DNA of 64,000 bases. Source: Botryotinia globosa (taxonomy: Eukaryota; Ascomycota; Leotiomycetes; Helotiales; Sclerotiniaceae). The notes under the pieces were generated by a model, which searched no databases, was not told the DNA's origin, and saw only the letters and a program-made list of their open reading frames with translations. The stretch spans positions 186,001 to 250,000 of the forward strand of contig RCSZ01000011.1 in assembly GCA_014898425.1 (NCBI GenBank), in the 5' to 3' direction. Both the position numbers and the translations under genes were made by a program. This document shows positions 47,489 to 59,533 of this stretch, piece by piece (the stretch's first letter is position 1; each line of letters starts with the position of its first letter).

Positions 47489-50400
47489 TCACTCCACTCC
47501 CGGAACTTCCATAACCCCCCTACCAAAAAACTCCGCCACCATCCCAAACTTATCTCCGCTCCTACCAAGCATATCCAAAAACAAATCATGCCTCTCAGCT
47601 GTCTCATCCTGGCCTCTCCTGATCGCCTTAATCGTGTCGTTTTCCTTTTTACACGTTGGGCAGTCTCCTTCCACGTTTCCCTCGTCGTCATTTTTGAGAC
47701 ATCTTTGATGAAAACTATGTTTACAAAGGAAATGGACCGTGGGAAGATCTAGTTGTGTGCCACAGAAGGAGCAGCGTGTGGCGTTAAAAGTTTGAGGCTT
47801 GAACGAAAGTTCGTTGATTTCTTGACGTTTAGCTTCCGTATCTGTACGATAAGAGGTGATCGTACGACGATTCGTGGCGATTTCTTTGCGTTCACGTTCG
47901 ATTGTCTGCTGGAGGTAGGTTTTTACCATACCCATGGTTGCTACTGCGTTGGTACTTAATGTTTGAATTACTTGCAGAGGTGCCATAAGTCCATCTGTGT
48001 CAATCTTTTCCAGCACTGCGTCCAGTTCATCACCGGCTTCTTCGAGGATTCTTGGATCTGATGTAAAATATGCAAGGGCTGCTGGATATAGCTGAGGCTC
48101 TTCGGGGCCGTACTTTCGTAAAGCTTTGATGGCACCGCGAGTGTCCTTTGCAGCAGCATATGATCGGAAGATATCGAAACGTAGACCAGCTTGTTCACGC
48201 ACAAGCGTAGTACCATCCTTGAAATCCGAAAGATGGGAAAGTAAAAGTACGTTAGAAATATCAATGGGAATATCCTCACCCTCGATAAGTTTTTTCGCTT
48301 TACCTTCCCATTCTTCGCGATCACGTCCATTCTTTTCATTTGATTTGTGTAGGTACATTTCAAACAGGGTTGTATATAGATCGATCTTATCACGTTCTTT
48401 CAGGCCCGGCTCTTTGAGACATGCTTCCAAGAATACTATGAATTCCTCAGGATGATCAACGAAAGAAGAGAACGCAGTCCTTGGTTGCGGCGGGCTGTAA
48501 GCCGGTGGCGGCGGCTCAAGATCTTCAGTTACTTGACCGTCGGCCGGTGTAGCATTAACATTGCCTACAGTGGCAGGTGAAGGAATAGTCGAATTGTTCA
48601 TAAAAGGAAGTGGTATCAAATCCCTCATGTTTGCAACAGCATTAACAGCGGCACCCGCGGCACCAGCCGCATACCCAGCATGGTGTACAGGGGCTTCTGA
48701 AGTAATAACAACGTCTTTCATAGGCCTGTAGCTTCCTGTGTAGTAGTCAATAAAGACCTGAGTTGTGTCTTTCGGACAATGCCCCAGAAGAACTCTAGCA
48801 TATTTCATAAGAATTGGATAAGCCTATCGATGAAATCAGTATATTTTGTAGTCATGACGTGAATAATCTTACAGCATCGGGATCTAATCGCCAAATATAT
48901 TGTAGAGCTTCCGGATATCTTTTCGAGTCTTCTATCAAAATATCCACTACTAACTCATGTTCGCCATGCTTTTTCGCAAGGTAGGCAGCTTGTTCATAGT
49001 AACCACCTTGTCTGCACATTGTAATGGCGGTCTCGAGGTCAAATTTGAGATCACCTGGAGATTTGATGAATTTCTCCAGTTTATCAATGTCTTTCAATTT
49101 AGCATAGCAATTCAAAAGTAAAGTGGTATGATCAGCTGTTGCTTTGTGATGTTCATGAAGCTCTTCGAGATATTCAATCAGATTATGGATACGCTGAGTA
49201 TCAAGATACTAAGCAAATTAGCAACAGCATAAAAATAATTCACAAGTGCGACATACTTTTCGGATGACTTGTGATGGTTCAGTGCTATCAATCGCTTTCA
49301 AATATTGTTGCATGGCGCCATCGTAGTCTCCTTTTTGATACAAGAAGTCTCCCGATTTTCTGAAAATCATGTTTTGCTGCTTAGAGTCCATACCAGCCTT
49401 TTGGGCCAAATTGATTGCGTGAACGTAGAGGTTTCTTTGGTACAGAGTCTCAAGTCTCTGTTGTAACGGCTTCTCATGATAACGATGTATCTATTATATT
49501 GTTAGCTTCGATCAAGATATTGACCAATACTACCAACCTTTCCATCTTGTGTCAACGTAAATAAATCGCCCCAAATCACAAACAAGTCTTTGACTTGCGA
49601 AACTAATGACTCCGAGTGGGCCACAAATTTGAGATCTGTATCCAATAAGGTGAATGTCGACGTGTTGAATAAATCATCTGCATGAGCCCCACCAAATCGC
49701 CGAATGGCACTGGATTTCGTCGCACTCGATGTTGCGGGGGGAGAGACTATCGCAACATAATCTCCGTAAACTGCTACCAGGCTTTTTGGGCCATCATAAC
49801 CATAACACGAATTTCGGCCGTCGACTCTATAGTAATAGATAGCATCATCTCGGACTACTAATATATCACTATTCTTTTTATCCACCGTCATGCATCCCAC
49901 ACCACACCCATAATCTTCGACCGGTCTAGCTGATTGATTATGCGCTCTTCCTGAAATGACGAGCTTCACAAGACGTGAGGTCGTGGCGATGTACAAATTA
50001 ACAAGTCGTTCTTCTTCTCGAAATGAAAGTCCGGTAATCGGTTCCTCGGATTCGTGTACTGTTCTTTGCTTCGCTCCCCTATCATGGATCAAATCTCCTC
50101 TTATGACGGTCACTGCACCATTTCCGAATCCCACAGCCAATTGTGAAAGATCATCCATTGCAGTAAATGCAGATATCTGGTTTGAATTAGCGATCGATTC
50201 ACATCTGCGGAGATGCCACTGACAGGAAACTGTTTCCGCCCATTTTGGATACTCAAACTCGATTGACATGTCGGTAAGCCCGTCTTCTTCACAGGTTTGT
50301 CCAATGCCCATACTTTCAGAATTGGTTCATTTGATAAATCTTCCTAAAGTACATCAGTTCCTGACGTTGTACCACCATACGTTGACACCCACAGCTATTG

Positions 50401-50707
50401 TAACCAGCAACGATGTGCCTTCCACTTGTTTCATATGAGTTATCGACCCAACATCGTGTGCTTGGAACGTTCGCAGGATCTTAAAATTCGAGGATAATAT
50501 TCGCACAATGCCATCATAGCTTCCTACGAAGAGATTCTCGGAACCGGAGCATACGCAGCTTATTTCGTTGTTCTCGAAGACGGATTTACTCTCATCATCC
50601 GGCGGTTTGACTTGGCTGACCTCGAAGAAATCGAACGTTTTCCACTACACTTTGTTAGTGTTGCCCGTATGAGATGGGAGAATTGAACTCACAGAAGTTA
50701 AAGCCAT
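47489..50707 (-). CDS. VPS11: Vps11/Pep5, HOPS-CORVET tethering subunit with C-terminal RING
   Basis: Core subunit of the class C tethering complexes that dock endosomes and vacuoles, 976 aa. Seven exons: 50693-50707, 50393-50644, 50224-50343, 49538-50176, 49257-49490, 48873-49208 and 47489-48823. The N-terminal beta-propeller begins MALTSWKTFDFFEV and includes FVGSYDGIVRIL and DLSQLAVGFGNGAVTVIRGD. The alpha-solenoid (clathrin-like repeats) includes NLYVHAINLAQKAGM and AAYLAKKHGEHELVVDILI. The end carries a RING-H2: CSFCGTQLDLP, FLCKHSFHQRC, then CPTC. A Pro-rich insertion with PPPPAYSPPQ lies between solenoid halves, as in other filamentous fungi. All junctions keep frame. Length is typical. 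Confidence 0.96.
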
Positions 50708-51087
50708 GTTAACATTTCATCGCATTCATAGCGGATTGTAGAAGTTGAATGTATAGAATAGCTTCGGTGAACACAAGGCTGGCCAGGGTGAGCTCAAGGC
50801 TAGTGCAGGCCATCAGTGCACGGACTTTTAATGTATGTATGTTCGTTTACATGTGGAAGGAACAACACCTCAATATGCGTCTCTTACTAGCTTTCTTACC
50901 AATCAAACGGATATTCGTTTCTGCAAGATTAGCTAAAGAAAAAGGGGAAGTTATGATTGGAAAGGCATGCTCTATTATTGGAAGATAAGCTCCCAGTCTT
51001 TCTAAAAGGAGAGTATTCCTAGGTTAGAAATACATCGAATATCCACCGCTAATAAGTCTAGTAGCATAATGGTCGACGGGAATTGTA
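50708..51087. other. Spacer between Vps11 and charged protein
   Basis: Vps11 upstream region and the 3' flank of the gene at 51088. No gene seen. Confidence 0.5.
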
Positions 51088-51857
51088 CTAAGTCTTCCAT
51101 TGATTTCGTCTCCACCCCATCTCCCACCTTTCTTGCCTTGCCCTATCTTCATCCTCCCTGCAATCTGCACATACTTGATCTCTGAACATAGAAGTATAGG
51201 TTCGTGGCATGCAACCATGTCTATGGACAAGATCGATTCTGCCCTCAGAAGTGTCGTCATAAGGACAAACTCTAGGTGCATTGGCTAGGTCCAATTCCTC
51301 CGTCCATCGATCTGCCTCTGCCTTTACCATTGCTTCAAACTTCGTAATCTTCGCTTGCTTTCTCCTGGTTCTCTCCTTTTCGTTCGCTTTTCTTTCAGCC
51401 TCCTGCTCCAATTTCATGTACGCTTGAATTTTTTCCGAAGATTTTTCTCCACGACAGCGTGTCGCAGACCTCAAGTTTCTATTCCATTTCTTCTCATTCT
51501 CAGCTTCTTGTTCTTTTCACTTTCTTCTTCTCGGATCCAATTTCGTATTGCCTCGTCCAAGTCCTGCCTCTCCCTATCCCAAGGCGTTCCTCGCTTCCTC
51601 TCAATCTTCTCACGAGCGCTCTTGCGACTTCTTACTCTGTTCTCTCTATCAATTTCGCGTTCCCTCTGTGATTTATCCAATTCAGCACTTTCACGATCTT
51701 CTTGTTTCTTTTCCAGCCTGTATCTCTCTTTGTCTTCCGGTGTTCTACTTGATAACCATCTTCCCAATTTACGCCTCTGTTGAGAGATTGTCAAAAGGGT
51801 CGCTTCGTCAGGTGCGTAATCAGCTGGTTGCCATGTTCTTGTTAGCTTGTATGGCAT
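51088..51857 (-). pseudogene. Charged coiled-coil protein with C-terminal Cys motif, frameshifted
   Basis: Two overlapping frames describe one protein. The first starts at 51857 (MPYKLTRTWQPADYAPDE) and stops at 51471. The second is open from 51516 to 51088 and ends with HGCMPRTYTSMFRDQVCADC then REDEDR. Both are Lys/Arg/Glu-rich and helical. The gene at 62545-63540 contains matching pieces from both frames in one frame: APWNTEREQL against TPWDRERQDL, and KMVCEDCRADER against DQVCADCREDED. So the break near 51516-51530, in an AG-rich stretch, is a probable frameshift from the ancestral frame. A sequencing error or an unrecognised intron are alternatives. The Cys residues might bind a metal. 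Function unknown. Confidence 0.6.
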
Positions 51858-52725
51858 GACGAACTAAGATTTGCTGATGAAAGTAGTATTGGCACGTCAG
51901 GGTGACAATGATAAGCGATGCAAATTTGATTCGAAATAGGACTATTTTAGTTGCCGTCTTTTATTGTTTCTCGATGTATGGTCGAAGTTCGTATGTGTCT
52001 ATCTATGCCTTGTTAACAAGCAGATACACAATCGGAACGACTTATGGTTTTGTATTGAACTGTGACGCCCTTGGGAGGATTTAATGTTCGCGAGAAAATG
52101 AGTTTCTAGAAATAGTTGAGGATCGTATGATTGAATTGAGTGGTGGTGTTGTCGAGGGGATCGAATGAATGACTTGAAATAAGACAGCTCGATATTTATG
52201 AGTAAAGATTACGGACTGCGAATCGCTTGTAGAGAAGGTGCTTAATATTTATATTCCGCTTTGGTTCCGAATATTTTCTCCTAGAAAATTGATAAGAGAA
52301 AGAAATCACAAGGGGTGTGTGTGGAAAGGTATTTGAGTATTAAAGGTAGTGCACATAAATTTGTGAATCAACAGGTAATCTCTGAATAAACAGTCACCAA
52401 TGCTACTCACGGGTTCGCTGGTAAATGTTCGTCATTCAAGTCTTGTAATAACTTCCATACTATACTGTCCATCTTGGTCGAGTCCTTTACAAAACTGAAA
52501 TGATTCACAAGCACATCCACAATCTGTCTTTCCTACCTACTTCGCAGAGTATTCACACACAAGCTTTCCTCATGATTTCGCTATGGTCAATCAATCGCAA
52601 CTATCATATCGTTCTCACTAGTTTATTGCCCTTGCACATTGCCCTTCTAGTATGCACATAACATGCTATTCCAAACTTCCGATCCACCAACCGCTCATCC
52701 TCCATTCAACAACACATTCACCCGT
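51858..52725. other. Intergenic region
   Basis: Promoter side of the charged protein and spacer. No gene or repeat seen. Confidence 0.45.
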
Positions 52726-52819
52726 TCGTCTCCCTACTCCCTACTCCCTACTCCCTACTCCCTACTCCCTACTCCCTACTCCCTACTCCCTACTCCCTAC
52801 TCCCTACTCCCTACTCCCA
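52726..52819. repeat. 7-bp tandem repeat (CCCTACT)n
   Basis: About 12-13 head-to-tail copies of CCCTACT, essentially perfect, from about 52730 to 52818. The complement is AGTAGGG, one G-run per unit as in telomere-like sequence, though it is not the canonical TTAGGG. It starts a longer G-poor tract. Confidence 0.93.
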
Positions 52820-54073
52820 TCACCCCATCACCCCATCCCTCAAGAGTCAAAACAGACCCCCAAGATCCGACCATCTATATCATGACCCCTACCCTCCTCA
52901 ACCACACATCCCAGAATCCTACTTCATAAAACCAATCACATACTTCAAACATCACAAATTTCCATCCCTAAAACACACGAAAAGAAGTCTCCTAACATCA
53001 TAACACATACCAGAAGCCACCACAATTCCAATCTCACTCTCCTCTTATCTCTCATACACTAACACCCTCCCATCTCATGGCATCTAAAACCCCCATCAAT
53101 AAACCCCCTCCTCCAATCCCAAAGCCACCATCCACAAACCTCCTGTTCCCTCAATTTATTCCCAACTCTTCAAATTCTCACCACCAAATCATAAATCCCA
53201 GGACATCTCAAATCTCAACCCGCAAATACCCCTCCTTTACCTCCCCCTTCCTTTCCCCGTATCCTCCTGAGATCCCAACACAACCCTAAAATCAAAATCA
53301 CACGTTCGCACACAAACTTACACATCAACATCAAATCATCAACTCATCTCCTGCAAAAATAACTCTAATCTACCTCCTGATTTACATCGAGCAGTGACTT
53401 TTACCTACTCCATACAATCACACATTTATACGAGACAAGCACACATATACTAACGACTAGTACCTATAGATAAAATACCAACCAGTGAACCTGAATATTT
53501 TAAACCTAGTACCTCATACCGAGACTTATCGTCGTGGAGGAAACACTCAGTGTGCATTGATGTTACGTAAACTAAGATGCCTGAAACTCATTTTTGAGAT
53601 TCATCTAAAGTGCTGCACGAGGTTGGAAATAAGACATGGAATGTAATTCAATGATGTTATAGTTAAGTGTACAGCCAATGTATTGATTTCATCTAGGTAA
53701 TTTATGATCTGGATTACAAACATTGGAGAAAAAAAGCTGCTAAAGCATGAATGCTTCAAGGAAAATAACCATTTCTGTGACGCTATTGCTCGGATACAAT
53801 TTGAGAAGTGAGCGACCCATCCTCGCTCTCATCATAAAACCATTATTTTTGGAACTGGTTGGTCATCTCTCCACTTCACTCCTTTGCCCCAACCACCCCA
53901 CCCATCTGTAGAAAATAAACCCCAGCTAGAAAATCGCAGAAAGAAAAGCATGAGGAAGTAGCAATAATACAATCGACGTAAGCGTAAAGAGGGAAGTTGG
54001 TGCAGGGTGTGGAAGTATTCTCAATATGGTGCTTCATTCTCGTAAACATCTCTACAGACACTTGAGAACATTT
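52820..54073. other. G-poor, C/A-rich non-coding tract and spacer
   Basis: From about 52640 to 53460 the plus strand has very few G residues (two to four per 60 bases on many lines), rich in CCC, CCA and ACA. Open frames here reflect the composition (Pro, Thr, Ser) and are not credible genes. The rest, to 54073, is ordinary spacer and 3' flank of the ALY gene. Confidence 0.6.
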
Positions 54074-55848
54074 TTACTGTAATATGATTAGTATGCTATA
54101 TTTCAAACGAAGAGACGTTGACACCTACCAAGATTTCGTCATCCATGTTTGCGTCTCCATTGGTAGCTGGCTCAGCAACAGCATTTGTAGCTTGAGCATC
54201 GGTACCGGTCTCTGCATTCGCGACATTTCCGCTCTCCCAGTAATCTGCCATCTCCAAATCGAGTTCTTCAGCGGTCTTCTTCTTAGCTGGGCGAGCTGTA
54301 GTGGCGCCGGCACCGCCACGGGAGCCTCTCTTTCCTCCTCGCTTGCCAGCTTGATCCTTGCCGTTTGTCTTGTTTGGTACAGCAGATTTTGGTTGCGATT
54401 TTGGCGCGCTTGTAATTCGGTCCATTAGTCTCTTAGCAAGCTTCTCCTCCATAATGCTGGCGGCCTGTGCATCAACGAGAAGTTGAACCTATTGATAGTA
54501 AGTGAATGAACTTGAGTGCGATAACTAGTGATAGTAATTACCCTCAATGCTCTGTTGTCAACCTTAACACCGTTAAGCCTGGATACAGCAGCGGCGGCAT
54601 CACCTGGGCGATGGAATGTGATATTGGCTTCGCCACGGCTAGCTCCATTTGGGCCATAAACTAGTTGAACGATCTTGGTGTGTAATTTTGCTTCGTGAAA
54701 GTATTCCTAATCATTGAAAACACATGGTATTAGTTACTGAGAAAGAGGCACGGCAGAAATTTTCTTCGAAGTCGGCAGTCCACATAGAAAAAGGGCATTC
54801 GCGATATTCCAAAAAGGATTTCCGTTCCAACACCTCCATGGAAAACAGCCAGCGAGCGAGCGGTCAGCGTTAGTGATACTATCAGTATGCTTGTTTGAAC
54901 AAATTCAATCGACTCGGACTGAGGAACAGTCAACAACATGCTCAATCGGTAATATTGATTGTCGTATCAAATCGACGCGTCTCCGTGTGAGGAGTGTTCA
55001 GGTGCAACACGTCAAAGAATCATAAAATCCACAACTCATAAACACAAGATAGGTGCGACTGCTTCTCCATGGAATGAAGAACACGTTCTCGGAACGAAGG
55101 CCCAAAAAGATGAATGCTGTGCTGTGCTGTGCTGTGCTGTGTTTGCTCAACCACTCTGCTCGCTGGGACATTTCTGTCTTGCCTTCACTCCTCTGAACTC
55201 TCCATTATTCTTGCCATGCAATGGCATGCCAGTCATAAATCTACACCATCGTTCGCCTGCGCCAAGTTCGAAATCAGGAGCTTGCCAGGCAACCTGACAA
55301 ATTATTGGTCTTATGCAATCTGACGAGCTTAACTTCAATCCTACCAATGCATCAAGCGATTTGCGAGCAAAGGTATGAAGAAAGACTTTGTGATGGGTAA
55401 TAGGGATAGGTCCTCTTATAGTCAAGGCCTTCACCACTTCGACGAATCAAGAAGAGGCGTGTAAAAATATCGATAAAAGTTCCTTCAAGGCCATAGACCT
55501 TAACGGCAACATACCTTAATCTGTTGTTCTGTCACATCATATGGCTGACGTAAAAGTCGTTAGCAGCTGAGTCTCGAGGAAGATGTGTTCAGATAGACAT
55601 ACCAAGTTGCTAACCACAATACGAGATGGGGCATTTCCTCCCGAGGGACCAGCTGGAGCAGGCTTTACTGCACCCTTGACTGGCTTCTTGCTCTTGGATA
55701 CACCTCCGACTGGAGCTGCAGTAGCGTTGCGACCACCTGGAGCACGTCCACCACGACGACCACCACCGCGTCCACCACGTCCAGTGCCTGATGCTCGTTG
55801 AGTAGCAAGGATCTCATCGAGAGATTGACCGAGCTTATCAGAAGACAT
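54074..55848 (-). CDS. ALY/REF-family mRNA export adaptor (Yra1-like)
   Basis: RNA-binding export adaptor, 267 aa, nuclear, linking mRNA to the UAP56/Sub2 helicase and export receptor. Five exons: 55603-55848, 55515-55544, 54542-54706, 54129-54488 and 54074-54076. The start, MSSDKLGQSLDEILATQR, contains the UAP56-binding LDEIL box. An Arg/Gly-rich stretch follows (GRGGRGGGRRGGR). The RRM has RNP2 IVVSNL, then PYDVTEQQIK and RNP1 SRGEANITF. The tail has a second RGG region and AEELDLEMADYW, the second helicase-binding motif. Intron 2 is 808 nt against about 50-60 for the others. The last intron ends directly before the TAA; its branch site reads TACTAATC. Confidence 0.94.
55116..55140. repeat. 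(GCTGT)5 microsatellite inside ALY intron 2
   Basis: Five perfect copies of the pentanucleotide. On the transcript strand this is an (ACAGC) repeat within the long intron. Confidence 0.9.
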
Positions 55849-57058
55849 TGTGAAGTATTTTGGGTTTGGAAGTGAGAAATTGGCTGATTATGGTTCGTGA
55901 CGTTAGGTTCAAATAAGATAGAAAAAGTATTGACCGAGTATGAATTGATCAATAAATTTCGAAGATGGGAAAGAAGCTAGCTGACTTTGATTTCTGATGC
56001 GCTGAAATGCGTTCTATGAGGATCAGGCTTTGGCTGAAGACGCGCCTGAAGGTGTTGTTGTTATGGCAAGGGTAATTTGCGATTATCCGAAGCTGGATAG
56101 AGTCGCGATTAATAAAGGTGACTTCTTTGAAGAATTTGTGGATTTGGAAAGTTATGAATAGAAAGTTGTTGAAGTTCGAGTTGTTGATGGATTATGTCGA
56201 AAGTATCCGAAGTATTTGTTTGTTCTTGAAAGGAGTTGGAAGGAAGGAGGCTGAGTTTACTTTGCAACACGATTTGACGCTAGTCCATGGTTGAGTCATC
56301 ATTTCTTTCAACACATGACTTCTCTAACCAATTTGAGCTTAGATCAAGTAGCGTGGCTTCCAATCTGTACCTAAGGTGAATTCTTTCTACTGGAACCTTT
56401 GGATGACTTTTTGATCACATTTGCATTTATGATTTTGAGGTTTGATCCGATTCGATGGGTTGCAGTCAATCATGTACTGGCTAGGTACGGGTAGCTGGTC
56501 AATAAGACAGATACGTTTGTTACAGTATAGGCGGGTATGGTATGTAGGAACTTCTTCACATCTTCATACATGAAGAGAAATACAGTACAGTGGACCGGTC
56601 CAAACAGATTTCAATGATATTTTCCCAAATATCCTGTCCCTGCTTAACATCACAATCTACTCAAATAAGCACTCGGTTTCCCACTCGATCGACCGTTACT
56701 CCAGTCACCAGAACAATCCTCGATTCATGTTTGAAATCCATGTAATGAATACAACGCGCACGCGCAAGATTGCAGCTCAGCACAACCTTGTAATACATTC
56801 GATACATTGGCTCTACGAGTAGGAGTATCAAAGTATGAAAAGAAACGCCCAAGAGTTTTCCGCGTGGTTTTCCACATAGCTTTCTAGCAACATCTGTCCA
56901 GCGATCCGCCCTTAAAACTCCAGAAAGTACAAATACCCCGAGAGTCGTGGAAATATGTCATACACGGTCACCTTTCTGTCCCAGCCTCCTTATGGCCACA
57001 TATATCCTGCTTCATGAAGAAAGCAGACATCCCCTCCAATCAAAACTGTCCTCTCCAA
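55849..57058. other. Intergenic region
   Basis: Promoter side of the ALY gene and 3' flank of OST4, with no gene or notable repeat seen. Confidence 0.45.
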
Positions 57059-57235
57059 TCATCTTCCTGCCACGTTTGCTTTGCTGTCTTGGGATGTGGA
57101 AGTGGAGCTAACTTTGCTGTCTGATTTGGGCTCTTCTACAGAGTTGATTTCGAGAATGTGGTAAAGGACAATCAAAAGCATTGCAGCTGAGCCAAGGAAG
57201 ATCGCGAGGCGGTAAAGTTCATCGTCCGAAATCAT
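57059..57235 (-). CDS. OST4: Oligosaccharyltransferase subunit Ost4
   Basis: Mini-protein of 58 aa in the ER membrane, part of the complex that transfers lipid-linked glycan to Asn. It begins MISDDELYRLAIFLGSAAML and continues LIVLYHILEIN. The start MISDD and a single span rich in Leu/Ile ending YH match Ost4 from yeast and other fungi. The hydrophilic C-tail (EEPKSDSKVSSTS) is longer than yeast's. Single exon. It lies divergently to Tma46, 563 bp away. Small size means it is easily missed by length-filtered gene calling. Confidence 0.93.
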   Translation of the reverse strand: MISDDELYRLAIFLGSAAMLLIVLYHILEINSVEEPKSDSKVSSTSTSQDSKANVAGR

Positions 57236-57798
57236 CTTGTGTGATTGTTATTCGAATTGCGACTCGAAGAGTGAGAGTATTGAAGGAGGCCACGTAAGGT
57301 CTTTGAGAGAGAGACGTTGAGTAGACTAAATAACTATTAGAACTCCTTCCCTTTCAACCCAAAAACAATAGTTTTGAATGGAACATACCACGAAGCTTCG
57401 ATATCTACATCAATTGTACTGAATTATGATTGACTTTGACGTTGTTGATTCAACTAAGTCAAATAGTTCGTGTCGCAACAGCTTCGCGGCTTTCATGTAA
57501 GGCCAGCTTGATGGAGCCAAAGTCAAAGCTTCACTCCCCTACTAGCCCCATTCGCTAAAGTAGCCATTAAATTTTAACCCCACCAAGATCAATCAAGTCC
57601 TTGATTATGATGATTTTGATTTTGATTTCATCACCAGTCTAAAAAAATACTACTATTTCTTTAGTCGCACATCAGGAGAATACAAACACAGTCTTTTCCG
57701 CATATCGATACCCTTCCATTGAATCTGGTGCGTACCTGATCATCCATTGAATCAGTCATCTATACAATACACAGGGCCCTGATCAACAATCCGACAAA
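57236..57798. other. Divergent promoter region of OST4 and Tma46
   Basis: Contains a T-rich run on plus (GATTTTGATTTTGATTT near 57613) and no gene. Confidence 0.45.
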
Positions 57799-58937
57799 AT
57801 GCCACCAAAGAAGGGGAAAGGCCAGCCGGACCAGCCTAAAAAGGCACCGACCACAGTGGCAGACAAGACTTTTGGAATGAAAAACAAGAAGGGAGCCCAG
57901 GCACAAAAACAAATCGAGCGAATGCAAACTTCGTATAAAGCTGGAGGCACTCCTGATGAAAAGAGACGACAAGCCGAGAAGGAACAACGAGAACGAGAAA
58001 AGATAGCATCAGAAGCGGCGAAGAAAGAGGCAGCTGAATTATTCAAGCCTGTACAAGTTCAGAAAGTCCCATTTGGTGTCGATCCCAAAACAGTTCTCTG
58101 TCAATTTTATAAGAAGGGCCATTGTGAGAAGGGTAGGAAGTGTAAATTCTCACACGACCTCAACATTGAGCGCAAATCAACAAAAATTGATCTTGCGCAA
58201 GATCCTAGAGAGGCAGAAGCAGAGAAAAGAAAAGAGGAAACTTCAGACGATTGGGACGAGGAGAAATTGCGCTCCGTTGTGTTATCGAAGAAGGGAAACC
58301 AAAAGACTACAACAGAGAAAGTTTGCAAATTCTTTATCGATGCTGTGGAGGAGGGAAAATATGGTTGGTTCTGGACATGCCCAAATGGAGGAGACAAGTG
58401 TATGTACCAACATAAGTTACCACCAGGGTATGTTACATCGCTTTATTCAATTATTTGTGCAATCGCTGACCACTATACAGATTCGTCCTCAAAACCAAAG
58501 AACAACGTGCTGCAGAAAAGGCTCTTATGGATAAATCACCTCTAAAGACACTTACACTTGAGGATTTCCTTGAATCTGAACGGCATAAGCTTACTGGCAC
58601 ATTAACACCAGTTACTCCAGAGACATTTGCTAAATGGAAAGCCGAGCGTATGGACAAGAAGGCTGGTGAAGAGCAAGCTAGACTTGCGAAAGAAGCTACT
58701 GGTCGTGCTATGTTCGAGAAGGGAGATTGGGAAGCCAGTGGAGATGAGGATGAAGGCGATGATAATGAAGATGATGCATGGAATATGGAGAGAATGCGAC
58801 GAGAGACTGAGGCATTACGTGAGAAGAAGGAGCAAGAACGATTAGCCAACATGTATGGCGGAACAGTTCCAAGTAGTAACGAAGCCGCACCTCAGATCGT
58901 CGAACCTGTAGCAAACGAGGAGGGGGAAGCCTCCTAA
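57799..58937 (+). CDS. TMA46: CCCH zinc-finger translation factor Tma46/ZC3H15 (DFRP1)
   Basis: Partner of the DRG-type GTPase Rbg1, ribosome-associated, 361 aa, cytosolic. Two exons: 57799-58427 and 58481-58937. It starts MPPKKGKGQPDQPKKAP with a Lys-rich tail typical of the family. KTFGMKNKKGAQAQ is a family signature. The first CCCH finger is CQFYKKGHCEKGRKCKFSH (C-x7-C-x5-C-x3-H). A second, larger one begins VCKFFIDAVEEGKYGW and ends CPNGGDKCMYQH. The DFRP domain follows (LTLEDFLESERHKL, then TGTLTPVTPETFAKWKAER), with acidic coils at the end. The intron (GTATGT...ACAG) fits after PPG. Identity is clear. Confidence 0.96.
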
Positions 58938-59533
58938 TTACTTCAAGATACACGACATAAAAAGTCATTACTTGAAATCAATATTTGAATTTTAGCGTCA
59001 TTCGAAATGGGAATGTGAAATTGGATTATGGGATTTTACATTGGGAATTTTGGTTTCGTTGAAAACATTCCTCAAAATTGAGACTCATGGGACACTTCTC
59101 TACCCGCCGCATCTTGCCACCACCGCAAGAATCAGACTTTACAAGAATCAGCATCTGCAGCCACATGAGGATCCATTCTGAAACAGAATCAATCATCGCT
59201 GTTCCACCTAGTCGTGATATTTCCAGCACCACGTGTGATGGGTAGGTAGTGTCGATACAGGGAGACATACTTTTATGTACACTCAAATATGCACTCGTTA
59301 TTCAATAAAACTTTGTCCCCTCTGCGACTCCTTGCCGACTGTTTTCCTTCCTCGCCCAGTCCCTCCGAATCTCAATCTCATCCACCATAATTCATTTTTC
59401 CAAATAACCTATCCAAAGTTTCTCCTTCCCGGTCTAACAACAACTCTCTCCTCTCTCATCATTCTCACTATATCAATTGTCAGCTACATTTTGAATGCCC
59501 AGCGAAGTATATTCATATTTCAAGGATATGAAC
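58938..59533. other. Intergenic region between convergent genes
   Basis: Convergent 3' flanks of Tma46 and the Ctr transporter. No gene seen. Confidence 0.5.

Noticed and set aside
51355..51783. Hydrophobic plus-strand frame, membrane-like
   Set aside because: Antisense to the Lys/Arg/Glu-rich gene; complement of such codons yields Leu/Phe/Ser.
52652..52929. Pro/Thr/Leu-rich repeat frames
   Set aside because: Translation of (CCCTACT)n and G-poor DNA; no start context or homology.
54959..55437. Frames inside ALY intron 2, including a Cys-rich one
   Set aside because: They translate the (GCTGT)n repeat and intron sequence; no domain.
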